From Nonomuraea soli (GTDB taxonomy: Bacteria; Actinomycetota; Actinomycetes; Streptosporangiales; Streptosporangiaceae), in NCBI RefSeq assembly GCF_013761175.1, contig NZ_JACDUR010000003.1, positions 785,791 through 849,790 on the forward strand: 64,000 nucleotides of DNA, read 5' to 3'. This document shows positions 49,902 through 58,374 of this stretch, one piece after another. The stretch's first letter is position 1. Each line of letters starts with the position of its first letter. The translations under genes were made by a program, and so were the position numbers. The notes under the pieces were generated by a model. The model worked only from the letters and a program-made list of their open reading frames with translations. It made no database searches and was not told the origin of the DNA.

Positions 49902-52900
49902 TGTCTGATGTGCGAGTCGGATTGCTCGGACCCTTCGAGGTCAAGAACGACAACGGGACCGTGGTCGACGTCCCCGGGGTCCGGTTGCGCGCGCTCCTGG
50001 CCGCGCTGGCCCTCGAACCCGGCCGCATCATCTCCCGCGGCAGGCTGGTCGACTGGATCTGGGGCGAACGACCGCCCGCCGACGAGGTCAACGCCCTGCA
50101 GGCGCTGGTGTCCAGGCTGCGCAGGGTGCTGCCCGACGGCGTGATCGAGGCCGACGCGGGCGGTTACCGCCTGGCCGTCCCGCCCGACGCCGTGGATGTG
50201 CAGCGGTTCGAGCGGCTGGTCGCCCAGGCCCGTTCCGCCGAGCCCGCCGACAAGGCCGACCTGCTGCGCTCGGCCCTGGCCCTGTGGCGGGGGGCGGCGC
50301 TGGCCGACATCGCGCTGCAGGACAGCGAGGTCTTCGACGCCGTCGTCGCCCGCCTGGACGAGCTGCACATCACCGCGCTCGGCGATCGCATCGACGCCGA
50401 CATCCGGCTGGGCCGCGCCGCCGACCTGGTCTCCGAGCTGACCGAGCTCGTCGCGTCGTATCCGCTGCGCGAAGGGTTCGTCGCCGCCCTGATGCGTGCC
50501 CTGGCCGAGGCGGGACGCGGGAACGAAGCGCTGACCGTCTACCAGCGCACCCGCGAGCGCCTGGCCGACGAGCTGGGCGCCGACCCGTCGGCCGAGCTGT
50601 CCGCCCTGCACACCGCGCTGCTGCGGGGCGAGCTGGGCACGCGTACCGAGACCGTCAGGACGAACCTGCGCGCCGAGCTCACCAGTTTCGTCGGCAAGGG
50701 CGACGACATCGCCGAGGTCGCCGACCTGGCCGTCAGGCACCGGCTGGTCACCCTGACGGGGCCGGGCGGCTCCGGCAAGACCCGGCTGGCCACGGAGACC
50801 GCCCGCACCATGCTCGCCGAGCTGCCCGACGGCGCCTGGCTGGTCGAGCTCGCCTCGGTGCGCGAGGGCGGCGACCTGGCGCAGGCGGCACTCACCGCGA
50901 TCGGCCTGCGCGACCAGGCAGTGCTCGGCGGCCCGCGGGCAGGCGAGCCGATGGACCGGCTCGTCACCGCGCTCAGAGAACGCGCGATCCTGCTGATCCT
51001 CGACAACTGCGAGCACGTGATCGAGTCCGCGGCGGCCTTCGCCGACCGGCTCCTGGGCGAGTGCCGCAGGCTGCGCATCCTGGCCACGAGCAGGGAGCCG
51101 CTCGGGATCACGGGCGAGGTGTTGTGGCAGGTCGAGCCGCTCGCGCTGCCCTCGGAGGGCGCAGGCCCCGCCGAGGTCGGCGACTCGCCTGCCGTACGGC
51201 TGCTGCGTGACCGTGCCGAGCTGGTGCGCAAGGACATCGGCTCCGACGCGCGCACGATGGCGGCCATGGCGCGCATCTGCCGCGCGCTCGACGGGATCCC
51301 GCTGGCGATCGAGCTGGCCGCCGCGCGGCTGCGCACGATGTCGCTCGACCAGCTGGGCCGCCGCCTCGACGACCGCTTCAGCCTGCTGACGGGCGGCAGC
51401 CGTACGGCACTGCCACGGCACAAGACGTTGCGCGCGGTCGTCGACTGGAGCTGGGACCTGCTGAGCGAGGCCGAGCGCGGCGTGCTGCGGCGGCTGTCGG
51501 TGTTCGCCGGCGGCGCGGGCCTGGAGGGCGCCGAGCGGGTGTGCGGTGGCGAGACGTTCGCCGGGGAACCGGTGCTCGACGTGCTCACGGCCCTCATCGA
51601 GAAGTCGCTGCTGGTGGCCACCGGTGAGGACACGCCGCGCTACCGGATGCTCGGCACCATCAGGGAGTACGCCGTGCAGCGGCTCGCCGAGGCCGGCGAG
51701 GTCGAGCAGGCGCGGCGGGCGCAGCTCGACTACCTCAGCGAGCTGGCCGAGGAGGCCGACACCCACCTGCGCGGAGCCGAGCAGCTCGAATGGCTGGCCA
51801 CGCTCGAGGCCGAGCACGACAACATCAACGCCGCCCTGCGAGGGGCGATCGCCGACGGGTGGGCCCAGGAGGCCATGCGGCTCGTCGGGGGCGCGGGCTG
51901 GTACTGGTTCCTCAGCGGACACCGGGTCGAGGGCGCCGAGCTGAGCGTCGCGGCGGCCTCGATGCCCGGCGAGGTCCCCGACGACGTGCGGGCGCTTGCC
52001 TGCACCGTGGTGACGATGTTCCTGACCTCGGGGATCGGCCGCGACCAGTACCAGGCGGAGGAGTGGATCCACGAGGCGCACCGGCTCACGCGGCACAGCG
52101 TGGCCCCGCACCCGATGCTCAGGTTCGTCGCGCTGTGGGAGCGCCTGGTGCAGGATCCGGCGGAGTTCGAGACCGCGCTGGACCCGCTCATCGCCGACGA
52201 GAACCCGTGGGTGCGAGCCCAGGCCAGGATCACCCGTGCCCGGTTCAGGCTCACGCTCGGCGGTGACGAGACCGACGTCGACACCGACACCGAGATCGCC
52301 CTGGCCGAGTTCCGCGCGCTGGGCGAGCGGCTGGGCACCTCGCTGGCGCTGTCGTTCCTGGCCGAACGGCTCGCCATGCGCGGGGAGTTCGCGCGCGCCT
52401 GCGAGCACCTCCAAGAGGCGGCCAAAGCGGTGAACGAGCTGGGCGCCCGGGAGGAGACGCTCAACCTGTGGACCAGGCAGGCCCAGCTGCACTGGCTGCT
52501 CGGCGACGAAGGGGCCGGCCAGGCCGCGATCGCGGAGGCGGAGCGAGCGGCCGACGGCATCACGTGGCCTGACGCCCTGGCCGAGCTGGCGCTGACGAAG
52601 GCCCAGCTGGCGCGCTGGCGCGGCGAACTCGACGAGGCGAACCTGCACCTGGCGAGTGTGCGGGCGATGCTGGTGAGCGAGGAACTGTCGCCGATGATCC
52701 ACGCCAAGACCATGGACCTGGCCGCCTACCTGACCGACGACCTGGACAAGGCCCGCGTGTACCGGACCGAGGCGTTCACCACGATCGTCGAGGCCGGCTA
52801 CACGCCGCTGATCGCCGAGGTGCTGATCGGGGTGGCGGATCTCGCGCTGTGCCAGGGCGACCCGGAACGGGCGGCGCGGCTGCTCGCGGCGAGCGACGTC

Positions 52901-53053
52901 GTGCGCGGCACGGCCGACCGTTCGCAGCCCGACGGCACGCGGCTCGTGAAGGAGACGCGCGATCGCCTCGGCGAGGACCTCTTCACCGAGGCGACCCGTG
53001 GCGGGCGGGAGACCGACTGGCGGGAGCTGGCGGAGCAGACGCTCGCCTCGTGA
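49901..53053 (+). CDS. AfsR/SARP-family regulator with BTAD, ATPase and TPR-like domains (SARP-2)
   Basis: 1050 residues. Winged helix (1-90, VRVGLLGPFEV to GGYRLAV), bacterial transcriptional activation domain (95-245), STAND/LuxR-type ATPase with Walker A GPGGSGKTR at about 286-294, Walker B LLILDNCEHV near 365-374, and a helical repeat C-terminus (about 620-1040). ATG 49901 follows a leaderless-type promoter; GTG 49910 is also possible. Unlike SARP-1 it has a MalT-like ATPase. The three 11-bp repeats 46 bp after its stop, before the next gene, are a probable binding site, so SARP-2 is likely to activate the small protein and perhaps the P450 genes downstream. Confidence 0.92.
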   Translation: MSDVRVGLLGPFEVKNDNGTVVDVPGVRLRALLAALALEPGRIISRGRLVDWIWGERPPADEVNALQALVSRLRRVLPDGVIEADAGGYRLAVPPDAVDVQRFERLVAQARSAEPADKADLLRSALALWRGAALADIALQDSEVFDAVVARLDELHITALGDRIDADIRLGRAADLVSELTELVASYPLREGFVAALMRALAEAGRGNEALTVYQRTRERLADELGADPSAELSALHTALLRGELGTRTETVRTNLRAELTSFVGKGDDIAEVADLAVRHRLVTLTGPGGSGKTRLATETARTMLAELPDGAWLVELASVREGGDLAQAALTAIGLRDQAVLGGPRAGEPMDRLVTALRERAILLILDNCEHVIESAAAFADRLLGECRRLRILATSREPLGITGEVLWQVEPLALPSEGAGPAEVGDSPAVRLLRDRAELVRKDIGSDARTMAAMARICRALDGIPLAIELAAARLRTMSLDQLGRRLDDRFSLLTGGSRTALPRHKTLRAVVDWSWDLLSEAERGVLRRLSVFAGGAGLEGAERVCGGETFAGEPVLDVLTALIEKSLLVATGEDTPRYRMLGTIREYAVQRLAEAGEVEQARRAQLDYLSELAEEADTHLRGAEQLEWLATLEAEHDNINAALRGAIADGWAQEAMRLVGGAGWYWFLSGHRVEGAELSVAAASMPGEVPDDVRALACTVVTMFLTSGIGRDQYQAEEWIHEAHRLTRHSVAPHPMLRFVALWERLVQDPAEFETALDPLIADENPWVRAQARITRARFRLTLGGDETDVDTDTEIALAEFRALGERLGTSLALSFLAERLAMRGEFARACEHLQEAAKAVNELGAREETLNLWTRQAQLHWLLGDEGAGQAAIAEAERAADGITWPDALAELALTKAQLARWRGELDEANLHLASVRAMLVSEELSPMIHAKTMDLAAYLTDDLDKARVYRTEAFTTIVEAGYTPLIAEVLIGVADLALCQGDPERAARLLAASDVVRGTADRSQPDGTRLVKETRDRLGEDLFTEATRGGRETDWRELAEQTLAS

Positions 53054-53098
53054 ACGACCGCCGTGACGGCGGCGCGCCTGGCAGGGGCATGTGAGGCC

Positions 53099-53127
53099 GT
53101 ATCAGCGGCCTGTCAGTCCCGTATCAG
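53099..53127 (+). promoter_or_regulatory. SARP-type binding array: three heptamer repeats at 11-bp spacing
   Basis: GTATCAG (53099), CTGTCAG (53110) and GTATCAG (53121) recur with exact 11-bp periodicity; TCAG is invariant and each is preceded by C or CC. SARP activators bind such heptamers on one face of the helix. A CAGAGT hexamer (53138-53143), about 10 bp after the last repeat, is a possible -10 in the expected position. Confidence 0.7.
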
Positions 53128-53180
53128 AGGGACGGGCCAGAGTTGAGCCCATCAAGACCCGCTGACGAGGAGTGCCCATC

Positions 53181-53585
53181 ATGTCTGTCACCTTCACCGA
53201 CCAGGACCAGCTCACCCTTCGTGTCGCCGCCTGGGGCGCCGTTTCGCTGATGTCGGCCGCCGGCATCGCCGAATCGGCCCACAAGGTCGCCACCCGCGGC
53301 TCCCTCGCCCTGACCTCCGCGACCGGCCCGATCGGCCACGTGCTGGCCAAGGCGCCCAAGGCCAGGGAGCTGAACGGCAAGACGACGGCCGAGCTGGCCG
53401 ACCAGGTGCTGCCGGCGCTGACCGCCTCCATGGCGCTGCTCAAGCGGCAGGACCAGGCCGAGGCCGACAACTTCCGCAGCACCGTGCTGGTCGCCATCGG
53501 CTCGGCCGCCGGTACCCACCAGGGCGAGCCCAGCCCGTCGCTGGCGGAGATGACCCGTAAGATCACCGCCGCCCTCGACGCCTGA
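53181..53585 (+). CDS. small protein of unknown function, probable SARP-2 target
   Basis: 134 residues, not recognised. Mostly alpha-helical with Ala-rich segments (LRVAAWGAVSLMSAAGIAESAHKVATRG, TAELADQVLPALTASMALLKRQDQAEADNFRSTVLVAIGSAAG). No signal peptide, no membrane helix and no metal motif. GAGGAG precedes ATG 53181; the alternative start at 53172 is inside the ribosome binding region. The SARP repeat array is 54 bp upstream, and the P450 gene starts 32 bp downstream with no terminator, so it is probably first in an operon with P450 and ferredoxin. Confidence 0.75.
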   Translation: MSVTFTDQDQLTLRVAAWGAVSLMSAAGIAESAHKVATRGSLALTSATGPIGHVLAKAPKARELNGKTTAELADQVLPALTASMALLKRQDQAEADNFRSTVLVAIGSAAGTHQGEPSPSLAEMTRKITAALDA

Positions 53586-53617
53586 GAACCACCACCTTCT
53601 CCACATCGGGAGTGCTC

Positions 53618-54826
53618 ATGAGTGAATCCGTCCACACCCTCGCGGCCATGCCGACGGAACGTCGGCCCGGCTGCCCGTTCGACCCGCCCAAGGAGCTGAT
53701 CGAGGCACGCGAGCAGAGTCCGCTCAGCCGCTTCACCTTCGCCGACGGGCACCAGGGCTGGGTGATCACCGGCTTCGACCTGATCAGGCAGGTCATGGCC
53801 GACCCGCGGTTCAGTTCGCGCAAGGAGTTCATGAGCCACCACCCGACCATCGACTACTCCGGCTACGAGGTGCCGCCGGCGCCGCCCGGCGAGTTCCTGC
53901 TCATGGACGATCCGCAGCACAGCCGCTATCGCAAGCCGCTGGTGGGCAAGTTCACCGTGCGGCGCATGCGGCTCCTGACCGAGCGCATCGAGCAGGTCAC
54001 CGCCGAGCACCTCGACGCCATGGAGAAGGCAGGACCCTCCACGGACCTGGTGACCGCGTTCGCCAAGCCCATTCCCGCGATCGTCATCTGCGAGCTGCTG
54101 GGCGTGCCGTACGAGGACCGGGGCCGGTTCCAGGAGAACATCGACAAGTTCCTCGGCGGGGAGACCAGCGACGAGGAGCTGATCGCGGCCTACACCGCGA
54201 CCCAGGAGTACCTGGCCGAGCTGGTCGCGGCCAAGCGCGCCAGCCCCACGGACGACGTGCTCAGCGACCTCACCGACAGCGACCTGACCGACGAGGAGCT
54301 GCGGGGCATGGCCCTGATCCTGCTCGCGGCCGGGTTCGACACCACCGCGAACATGATCGGGCTGGGCACCTTCGCGCTGCTGCAGAACCCGGAGCAGCTG
54401 GCCGCGCTGCGCTCGGAGCCTGAGCTCGCCGACCGGGCCATCGAGGAGCTGCTGCGCTACCTCAGCGTCGCCAAGACCTTCATGCGCAGCGCGCTGGAGG
54501 ACGTCGAGGTGGGCGGCCAGACGATCAAGGCGGGCACGATGGTGATCCTGTCGATGAACACCGCCAACCGCGACCCCGAGCGCTTCCCGAACCCCCACGT
54601 GCTCGACCTCGACCGCCAGGACGGCGGGCACCTGGCCTTCGGTCACGGCATCCACCAGTGCCTGGGCCAGCAGCTCGCCCGCGTCGAGCTGCGGGTCGCC
54701 CTTCCCGCGCTGTTCAGGCGGTTCCCGACGCTCCGCCTGGCCGTACCTGCCGAGGAGGTCGCCGTGCGGCCCGAGATGGCCGACATCTACGGCGTGAAGA
54801 GCCTGCCCGTGACCTGGGATGCTTGA
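53618..54826 (+). CDS. cytochrome P450 monooxygenase
   Basis: 402 residues. I-helix oxygen-binding motif AGFDTTANM near 238-246, K-helix ExxR in EELLRY near 275-280, and heme-ligand loop FGHGIHQCLGQQLAR near 341-355 with the Cys thiolate. No membrane anchor, so a soluble class I bacterial P450 that takes electrons from a ferredoxin; the partner is encoded 3 bp downstream. ATG 53618 is preceded by GGGAG; GTG 53612 is an in-frame alternative. Substrate unknown. Possibly in a SARP-2-controlled operon. Confidence 0.94.
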   Translation: MSESVHTLAAMPTERRPGCPFDPPKELIEAREQSPLSRFTFADGHQGWVITGFDLIRQVMADPRFSSRKEFMSHHPTIDYSGYEVPPAPPGEFLLMDDPQHSRYRKPLVGKFTVRRMRLLTERIEQVTAEHLDAMEKAGPSTDLVTAFAKPIPAIVICELLGVPYEDRGRFQENIDKFLGGETSDEELIAAYTATQEYLAELVAAKRASPTDDVLSDLTDSDLTDEELRGMALILLAAGFDTTANMIGLGTFALLQNPEQLAALRSEPELADRAIEELLRYLSVAKTFMRSALEDVEVGGQTIKAGTMVILSMNTANRDPERFPNPHVLDLDRQDGGHLAFGHGIHQCLGQQLARVELRVALPALFRRFPTLRLAVPAEEVAVRPEMADIYGVKSLPVTWDA

Positions 54827-54829
54827 GCC

Positions 54830-55021
54830 ATGAAGGTCACCGTGGACACCGAGCGCTGCATCGGCTCCGGCATGTGCGTGTACTCCTCGGAAGAGGTCTT
54901 CGACCAGGACGACGACGGCACCTCGATCGTGCTGCGGCCCGAGCCTCCGGCCGAGTTGTGGGACGCGGTCCGCCGGGCGGTGGACCGGTGCCCGGCCTCG
55001 GCGATCAAAGCGACCCCGTGA
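54830..55021 (+). CDS. 3Fe-4S-type ferredoxin, P450 redox partner
   Basis: 63 residues with three Cys ligands: C10 and C16 (CIGSGMC) and C54 (CP), the pattern of 3Fe-4S ferredoxins that serve actinomycete P450s, where the second canonical Cys is replaced by Gly. It is only 3 bp downstream of the P450 stop, so the pair should be co-produced. The reductase is not encoded here and is presumably shared. A strong terminator follows. Confidence 0.94.
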   Translation: MKVTVDTERCIGSGMCVYSSEEVFDQDDDGTSIVLRPEPPAELWDAVRRAVDRCPASAIKATP

Positions 55022-55023
55022 CG

Positions 55024-55060
55024 AGAAGGCCGCGCCCCCCGACCGGGGGCGCGGCCTTCT
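55024..55060 (+). terminator. intrinsic terminator after the P450-ferredoxin genes
   Basis: AGAAGGCCGCGCCCCC (55024-55039) pairs with GGGGGCGCGGCCTTCT (55045-55060): a 16-bp perfect stem with a 5-base loop, starting 2 bases after the ferredoxin stop. Confidence 0.88.
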
Positions 55061-55072
55061 GACCTGGCCGAT

Positions 55073-55113
55073 CCGACGAACCGGGAACCTCTCGGTGGTC
55101 GGAGCGGACGAAC
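55073..55113 (+). promoter_or_regulatory. paired GACGAAC motifs, 32 bp apart, before the serine hydrolase gene
   Basis: CCGACGAAC ends at 55081 and CGGACGAAC ends at 55113, exactly 32 bp (three helical turns) apart. The same motif with the same 32-bp spacing occurs before the peptide ABC importer operon at 56403-56443. Shared spacing suggests a common regulator binding two sites on one face of the DNA. Confidence 0.5.
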
Positions 55114-55146
55114 GCGATGATCCTCGCCCTGCCTACGCTGGGCCGG

Positions 55147-56421
55147 GTGCTGGATGAGATCAGGGGCCTGCTGCCGGAGCTGCTGGCCGAGAACGGTGTG
55201 CCGGGTGCGGCGGTGGCGGTCGACGTCGGCGGCGAGGTGGCCGAGGCCGCGGCGGGCGTGCTGAACACCGCCACGGGGGTCGAGGCGACGGTCGATTCGC
55301 TGTTCCAGATCGGCTCGATCACCAAGGTGCTCACCGCGACCCTGGTCATGCAGCTGGTTCACGAGGGGAAGGTCGACCTCGACGCCCAGGTGCGCACCTA
55401 CCTGCCCGGTTTCAGACCGGCGACGGTCCGCCAGCTGATGTGCCACGTCGCGGGGTTCGAGGGCGACGTCTTCACCGACACCGGCAAGGGTGACGACTGC
55501 CTGGCCGCCTACGTCGGCCTCCTCGGCGAGGTGCCGCAGATCTTCGAGCCGGGCGAGATGTTCTCCTACAACAACGCGGGCTTCTGCGTGCTGGGGCGGA
55601 TCGTCGAGGTCGTGCGGGGCAGGCCGTTCGACGCGTGCATGCGCGACCACCTGTTCACCCCGCTGGGCATGACGCACGCGGCAGGCGATCCGTACGAGGC
55701 GATCCTCCACCGCACCGCCGTGGGCCATCTCGGCGGCGGGACCCCCACCACGGTCTGGGCGATGGCGCGCTCGAACGCCCCCGCCGGGTCGATGCTGGCG
55801 ATGACCGCGCGCGACCTGCTGGCCTTCGCCCGCGCGCACCTGGCGGACGACCGGTTCCAGGCCATGCTTCAGCCACAGGTCACCCTGCCGGACATCGGCT
55901 GGGGCACGGCGTGGGGCCTGGGCTGGGAGCTCTACGACCTGCCGGGCGGCCTGGTCTTCGGCCATGACGGCAACACCATCGGCCAGTCGGCGATCCTGCG
56001 CGTCGACCCGGCCCGCGACCTGGCCGTGGCGATCCTCACCAACGGCGGCTCCCCGCGCCCCCTGATGAAGGAGATCGCCGGCCGCCTGATGGAGCTGCCG
56101 GAGGAGCCCGTACCCGATCCGGCGCGCCCCGTGGACGCCGCCCGTTGTGCCGGCACGTACGTGTCGAGCACGAGCAGGACCACGGTGAGCGCCGACGGCC
56201 AGGGCCGGTTGTGGCTGGAGTACGTGCCTCTGGGCATCACGGCGGAGCTCGACGAGGAGCCCTACCGGACGGAACTGCTCGCCTGGCGGGGCGATGCGCT
56301 GATCCCCGCCGAGCCCGGCCGTGGTCCGGTGGCCTTCGTGGGCGACGACGGCACCGGCCGGGCCCGCTTCCTGCACACCGGCCGCGCCGATGTTCGTTCG
56401 GCCGGACGAATCGCTCCCTGA
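55147..56421 (+). CDS. serine hydrolase, class C beta-lactamase/DD-peptidase fold
   Basis: 424 residues from GTG 55147 (434 from ATG 55117). SxxK is SITK at 57-60, the YxN motif is YNN at 141-143, and HxG (equivalent of KTG) is HDG at 273-275: the catalytic set of the beta-lactamase-like esterases and D-aminopeptidases. No signal peptide, so cytosolic; a D-amino-acid peptidase or esterase fits better than a wall enzyme (inference). GTG 55147 is preferred because TACGCT (55134-55139) would start transcription at it; ATG 55117 has no ribosome binding site. Shares promoter motifs with the peptide importer that follows. Confidence 0.87.
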   Translation: MLDEIRGLLPELLAENGVPGAAVAVDVGGEVAEAAAGVLNTATGVEATVDSLFQIGSITKVLTATLVMQLVHEGKVDLDAQVRTYLPGFRPATVRQLMCHVAGFEGDVFTDTGKGDDCLAAYVGLLGEVPQIFEPGEMFSYNNAGFCVLGRIVEVVRGRPFDACMRDHLFTPLGMTHAAGDPYEAILHRTAVGHLGGGTPTTVWAMARSNAPAGSMLAMTARDLLAFARAHLADDRFQAMLQPQVTLPDIGWGTAWGLGWELYDLPGGLVFGHDGNTIGQSAILRVDPARDLAVAILTNGGSPRPLMKEIAGRLMELPEEPVPDPARPVDAARCAGTYVSSTSRTTVSADGQGRLWLEYVPLGITAELDEEPYRTELLAWRGDALIPAEPGRGPVAFVGDDGTGRARFLHTGRADVRSAGRIAP

Positions 56422-56443
56422 ACATTCGCCAGGCCGGACGAAC
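56393..56443 (+). promoter_or_regulatory. paired GACGAAT/C motifs, 32 bp apart, before the peptide importer operon
   Basis: CGGACGAAT (56403-56411) and CGGACGAAC (56435-56443) are 32 bp apart. The first sits in an 18-bp near-palindrome TTCGTTCGGCCGGACGAA (56393-56410), the second in TTCGCCAGGCCGGACGAA (56425-56442). The array overlaps the last codons of the serine hydrolase gene and ends 32 bp before GTG 56476. It matches the pair before the serine hydrolase. Confidence 0.55.
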
Positions 56444-56475
56444 ACCGCTACCAGCCAAAACTCCACTATCGTCGC

Positions 56476-58374
56476 GTGGATGTGCAGAAAACCCTGTCAA
56501 TCAGGGATCTGTCGGTAGAAATCCGGCATGGTGACCGGGTCGTCCGGCCTGTGTCGAACGTCAGCCTGGAGCTGGGCCGCGGCGAGACCCTGGGGATCGT
56601 CGGCGAGACCGGTTCCGGCAAGTCCATGACCGGGCTCGCGATCATGGGCATGCTGCCGGCCGGCGGCCGGGTGACCGGCGGGACGATCGACTTCACCGGC
56701 CGGGACCTGCTCGCGATGAACCCCAGGCACTACCGGGGCAACGACATCGCGATGATCTTCCAGGACTCGCTGACCTCGCTGAACCCGACCAAGAAGATCG
56801 TCGAGCAGGTCGCGGAACCCGTCCGCCTGCACCGCGCCGCCTCCAGGCGAGCCGCCCGCGAGCGCGCGGAGCAGATGCTCACCCAGGTCGGCATCAAGCG
56901 CGACGGCTACCCCCACCAGCTCTCCGGCGGCCAGCGCCAGCGCGTGATGATCGCGATGGCGCTGGTCTGCGAGCCCGAGATCGTCATCGCCGACGAGCCC
57001 ACCACCGCTCTCGACGTGACCATCCAGGCCGAGATCCTGGACCTGCTCGACGAGCTCAGATCCGCACGCGGCATGTCGATGATCCTCATCACGCATGACA
57101 TGGGGGTGATCTCCCAGCGAGCGGATCGTGTCGGAGTGATGTACGGCGGGCGCGTGGCCGAGTCGGCGCCCACCGCGACGCTCTTCGGCCACACCCGGCA
57201 CCGCTACACCCGGGCCCTGCTGTCGTCCATCCCGACGCTCGCGCACGACAGGCACGAGGCGCTGTTCAGCATCCCCGGCTCACCGCCCGACCTGACCCGG
57301 CCCGAGCCCGGATGCCCCTTCGCACCCCGGTGCGAGGCGGCCACGGACCGGTGCCGCCAGGAGCAACCGCCGTTCACCGGCACCTACGCCTGCTGGCACC
57401 CGGCCGGCGGACCGGCGCGAACGGTGACGCGGGAGCGGATCGCCCGAGGGAAGAGCGGCGACACCCTGCTCAAGGTCGACGGCCTGGTCCGCGAGCATCC
57501 TGCGGGGCGCCGCACCGTCAAGGCCGTCTCGGGCGTCAGCTTCGAGGTGGCGGCGGGCGAGACGTTCGGCCTGGTGGGAGAGTCGGGCTGCGGCAAGTCG
57601 AGCCTGGGCAGGATGCTCGTGGGCCTCGACAGGGCCGACAGCGGCGAGATCCTCTTCGAGGGCGAGAAGGTCACCCGGCCGCGGCCCGCCGTACAGATGA
57701 TGTTCCAGGACTCCGGCGCCGCGCTCGACCCGCGGATGCGCATCGGCCGTATCCTGCGCGAACCCCTCGTCATCCAGGGCATCGGCGACCGCGACGAGCG
57801 CGTGAGACGGCTGCTCGGCGACGTGGGCCTGCCCGAAGGCGTCCTCGACCGCTACCCGTACGAGCTGTCCGGCGGCCAGCGCCAGCGGGTCGGCCTGGCC
57901 CGCGCGCTCGCCCTCGACCCGAAGGTCCTGATCGCCGACGAGCCGGTCAGCGCGCTCGACGTCTCCATCCGCTCCCAGGTGCTCAACCTGATGCGCCGCA
58001 TCCAGCTCGAACGCGGCCTGAGCAGCGTGGTCATCTCGCACGACCTCGCGGTCGTGCGCTACCTCGCCGACCGGGTCGGCGTCATGTACCTCGGCAAGCT
58101 CGTGGAGAGCGGCACCACGGACGAGGTGTACGGCTCCACCGCCCACCCCTACACGGCCGGCCTGCTCGCGGCCGTTCCCGAGGGCGAGAAGAGCGGGACG
58201 CGGGTGCGCGGCGAGCTGCCCAGCTCCATCGACCCGCCCAGCGGTTGCAGGTTCCGCACCCGCTGCGCCCTGGCGACGGAGACCTGCGCGCGGGTCGAGC
58301 CGCCCATGACGTCGCTCGGCGGCACCCACCGGGTGGCCTGTCACTACCCGCTCCAGGGGGGCCGCAATGGCTAG
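56476..58374 (+). CDS. fused oligopeptide ABC transporter ATPase (DppD-DppF type)
   Basis: 632 residues. Two full ABC cassettes: Walker A GETGSGKS near 43-50, signature LSGGQRQR and Walker B VIADEPTTALD in the first; GESGCGKS near 369-376, LSGGQRQR, LIADEPVSALD in the second. Each ends in the oligopeptide-type Cys-rich tail (CPFAPRCEAATDRC, CRFRTRCALATETC) that in this family binds an Fe-S cluster or metal. It energises import of di/oligopeptides. GTG 56476 follows a TATCGT -10-like hexamer closely; GTG 56482 is an alternative. The next gene overlaps by 8 bp. Confidence 0.93.
   Translation: MDVQKTLSIRDLSVEIRHGDRVVRPVSNVSLELGRGETLGIVGETGSGKSMTGLAIMGMLPAGGRVTGGTIDFTGRDLLAMNPRHYRGNDIAMIFQDSLTSLNPTKKIVEQVAEPVRLHRAASRRAARERAEQMLTQVGIKRDGYPHQLSGGQRQRVMIAMALVCEPEIVIADEPTTALDVTIQAEILDLLDELRSARGMSMILITHDMGVISQRADRVGVMYGGRVAESAPTATLFGHTRHRYTRALLSSIPTLAHDRHEALFSIPGSPPDLTRPEPGCPFAPRCEAATDRCRQEQPPFTGTYACWHPAGGPARTVTRERIARGKSGDTLLKVDGLVREHPAGRRTVKAVSGVSFEVAAGETFGLVGESGCGKSSLGRMLVGLDRADSGEILFEGEKVTRPRPAVQMMFQDSGAALDPRMRIGRILREPLVIQGIGDRDERVRRLLGDVGLPEGVLDRYPYELSGGQRQRVGLARALALDPKVLIADEPVSALDVSIRSQVLNLMRRIQLERGLSSVVISHDLAVVRYLADRVGVMYLGKLVESGTTDEVYGSTAHPYTAGLLAAVPEGEKSGTRVRGELPSSIDPPSGCRFRTRCALATETCARVEPPMTSLGGTHRVACHYPLQGGRNG

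Noticed and set aside
49886-52702. 938-codon open frame antisense to SARP-2
   Set aside because: No motifs and Gln/Val/Gly/Arg bias; sense frame has all expected SARP and ATPase motifs.
49901-55021. A secondary-metabolite biosynthetic cluster around SARP-2 and the P450
   Set aside because: No PKS, NRPS, terpene, RiPP or sugar genes are within reach; only tailoring-type genes are present.
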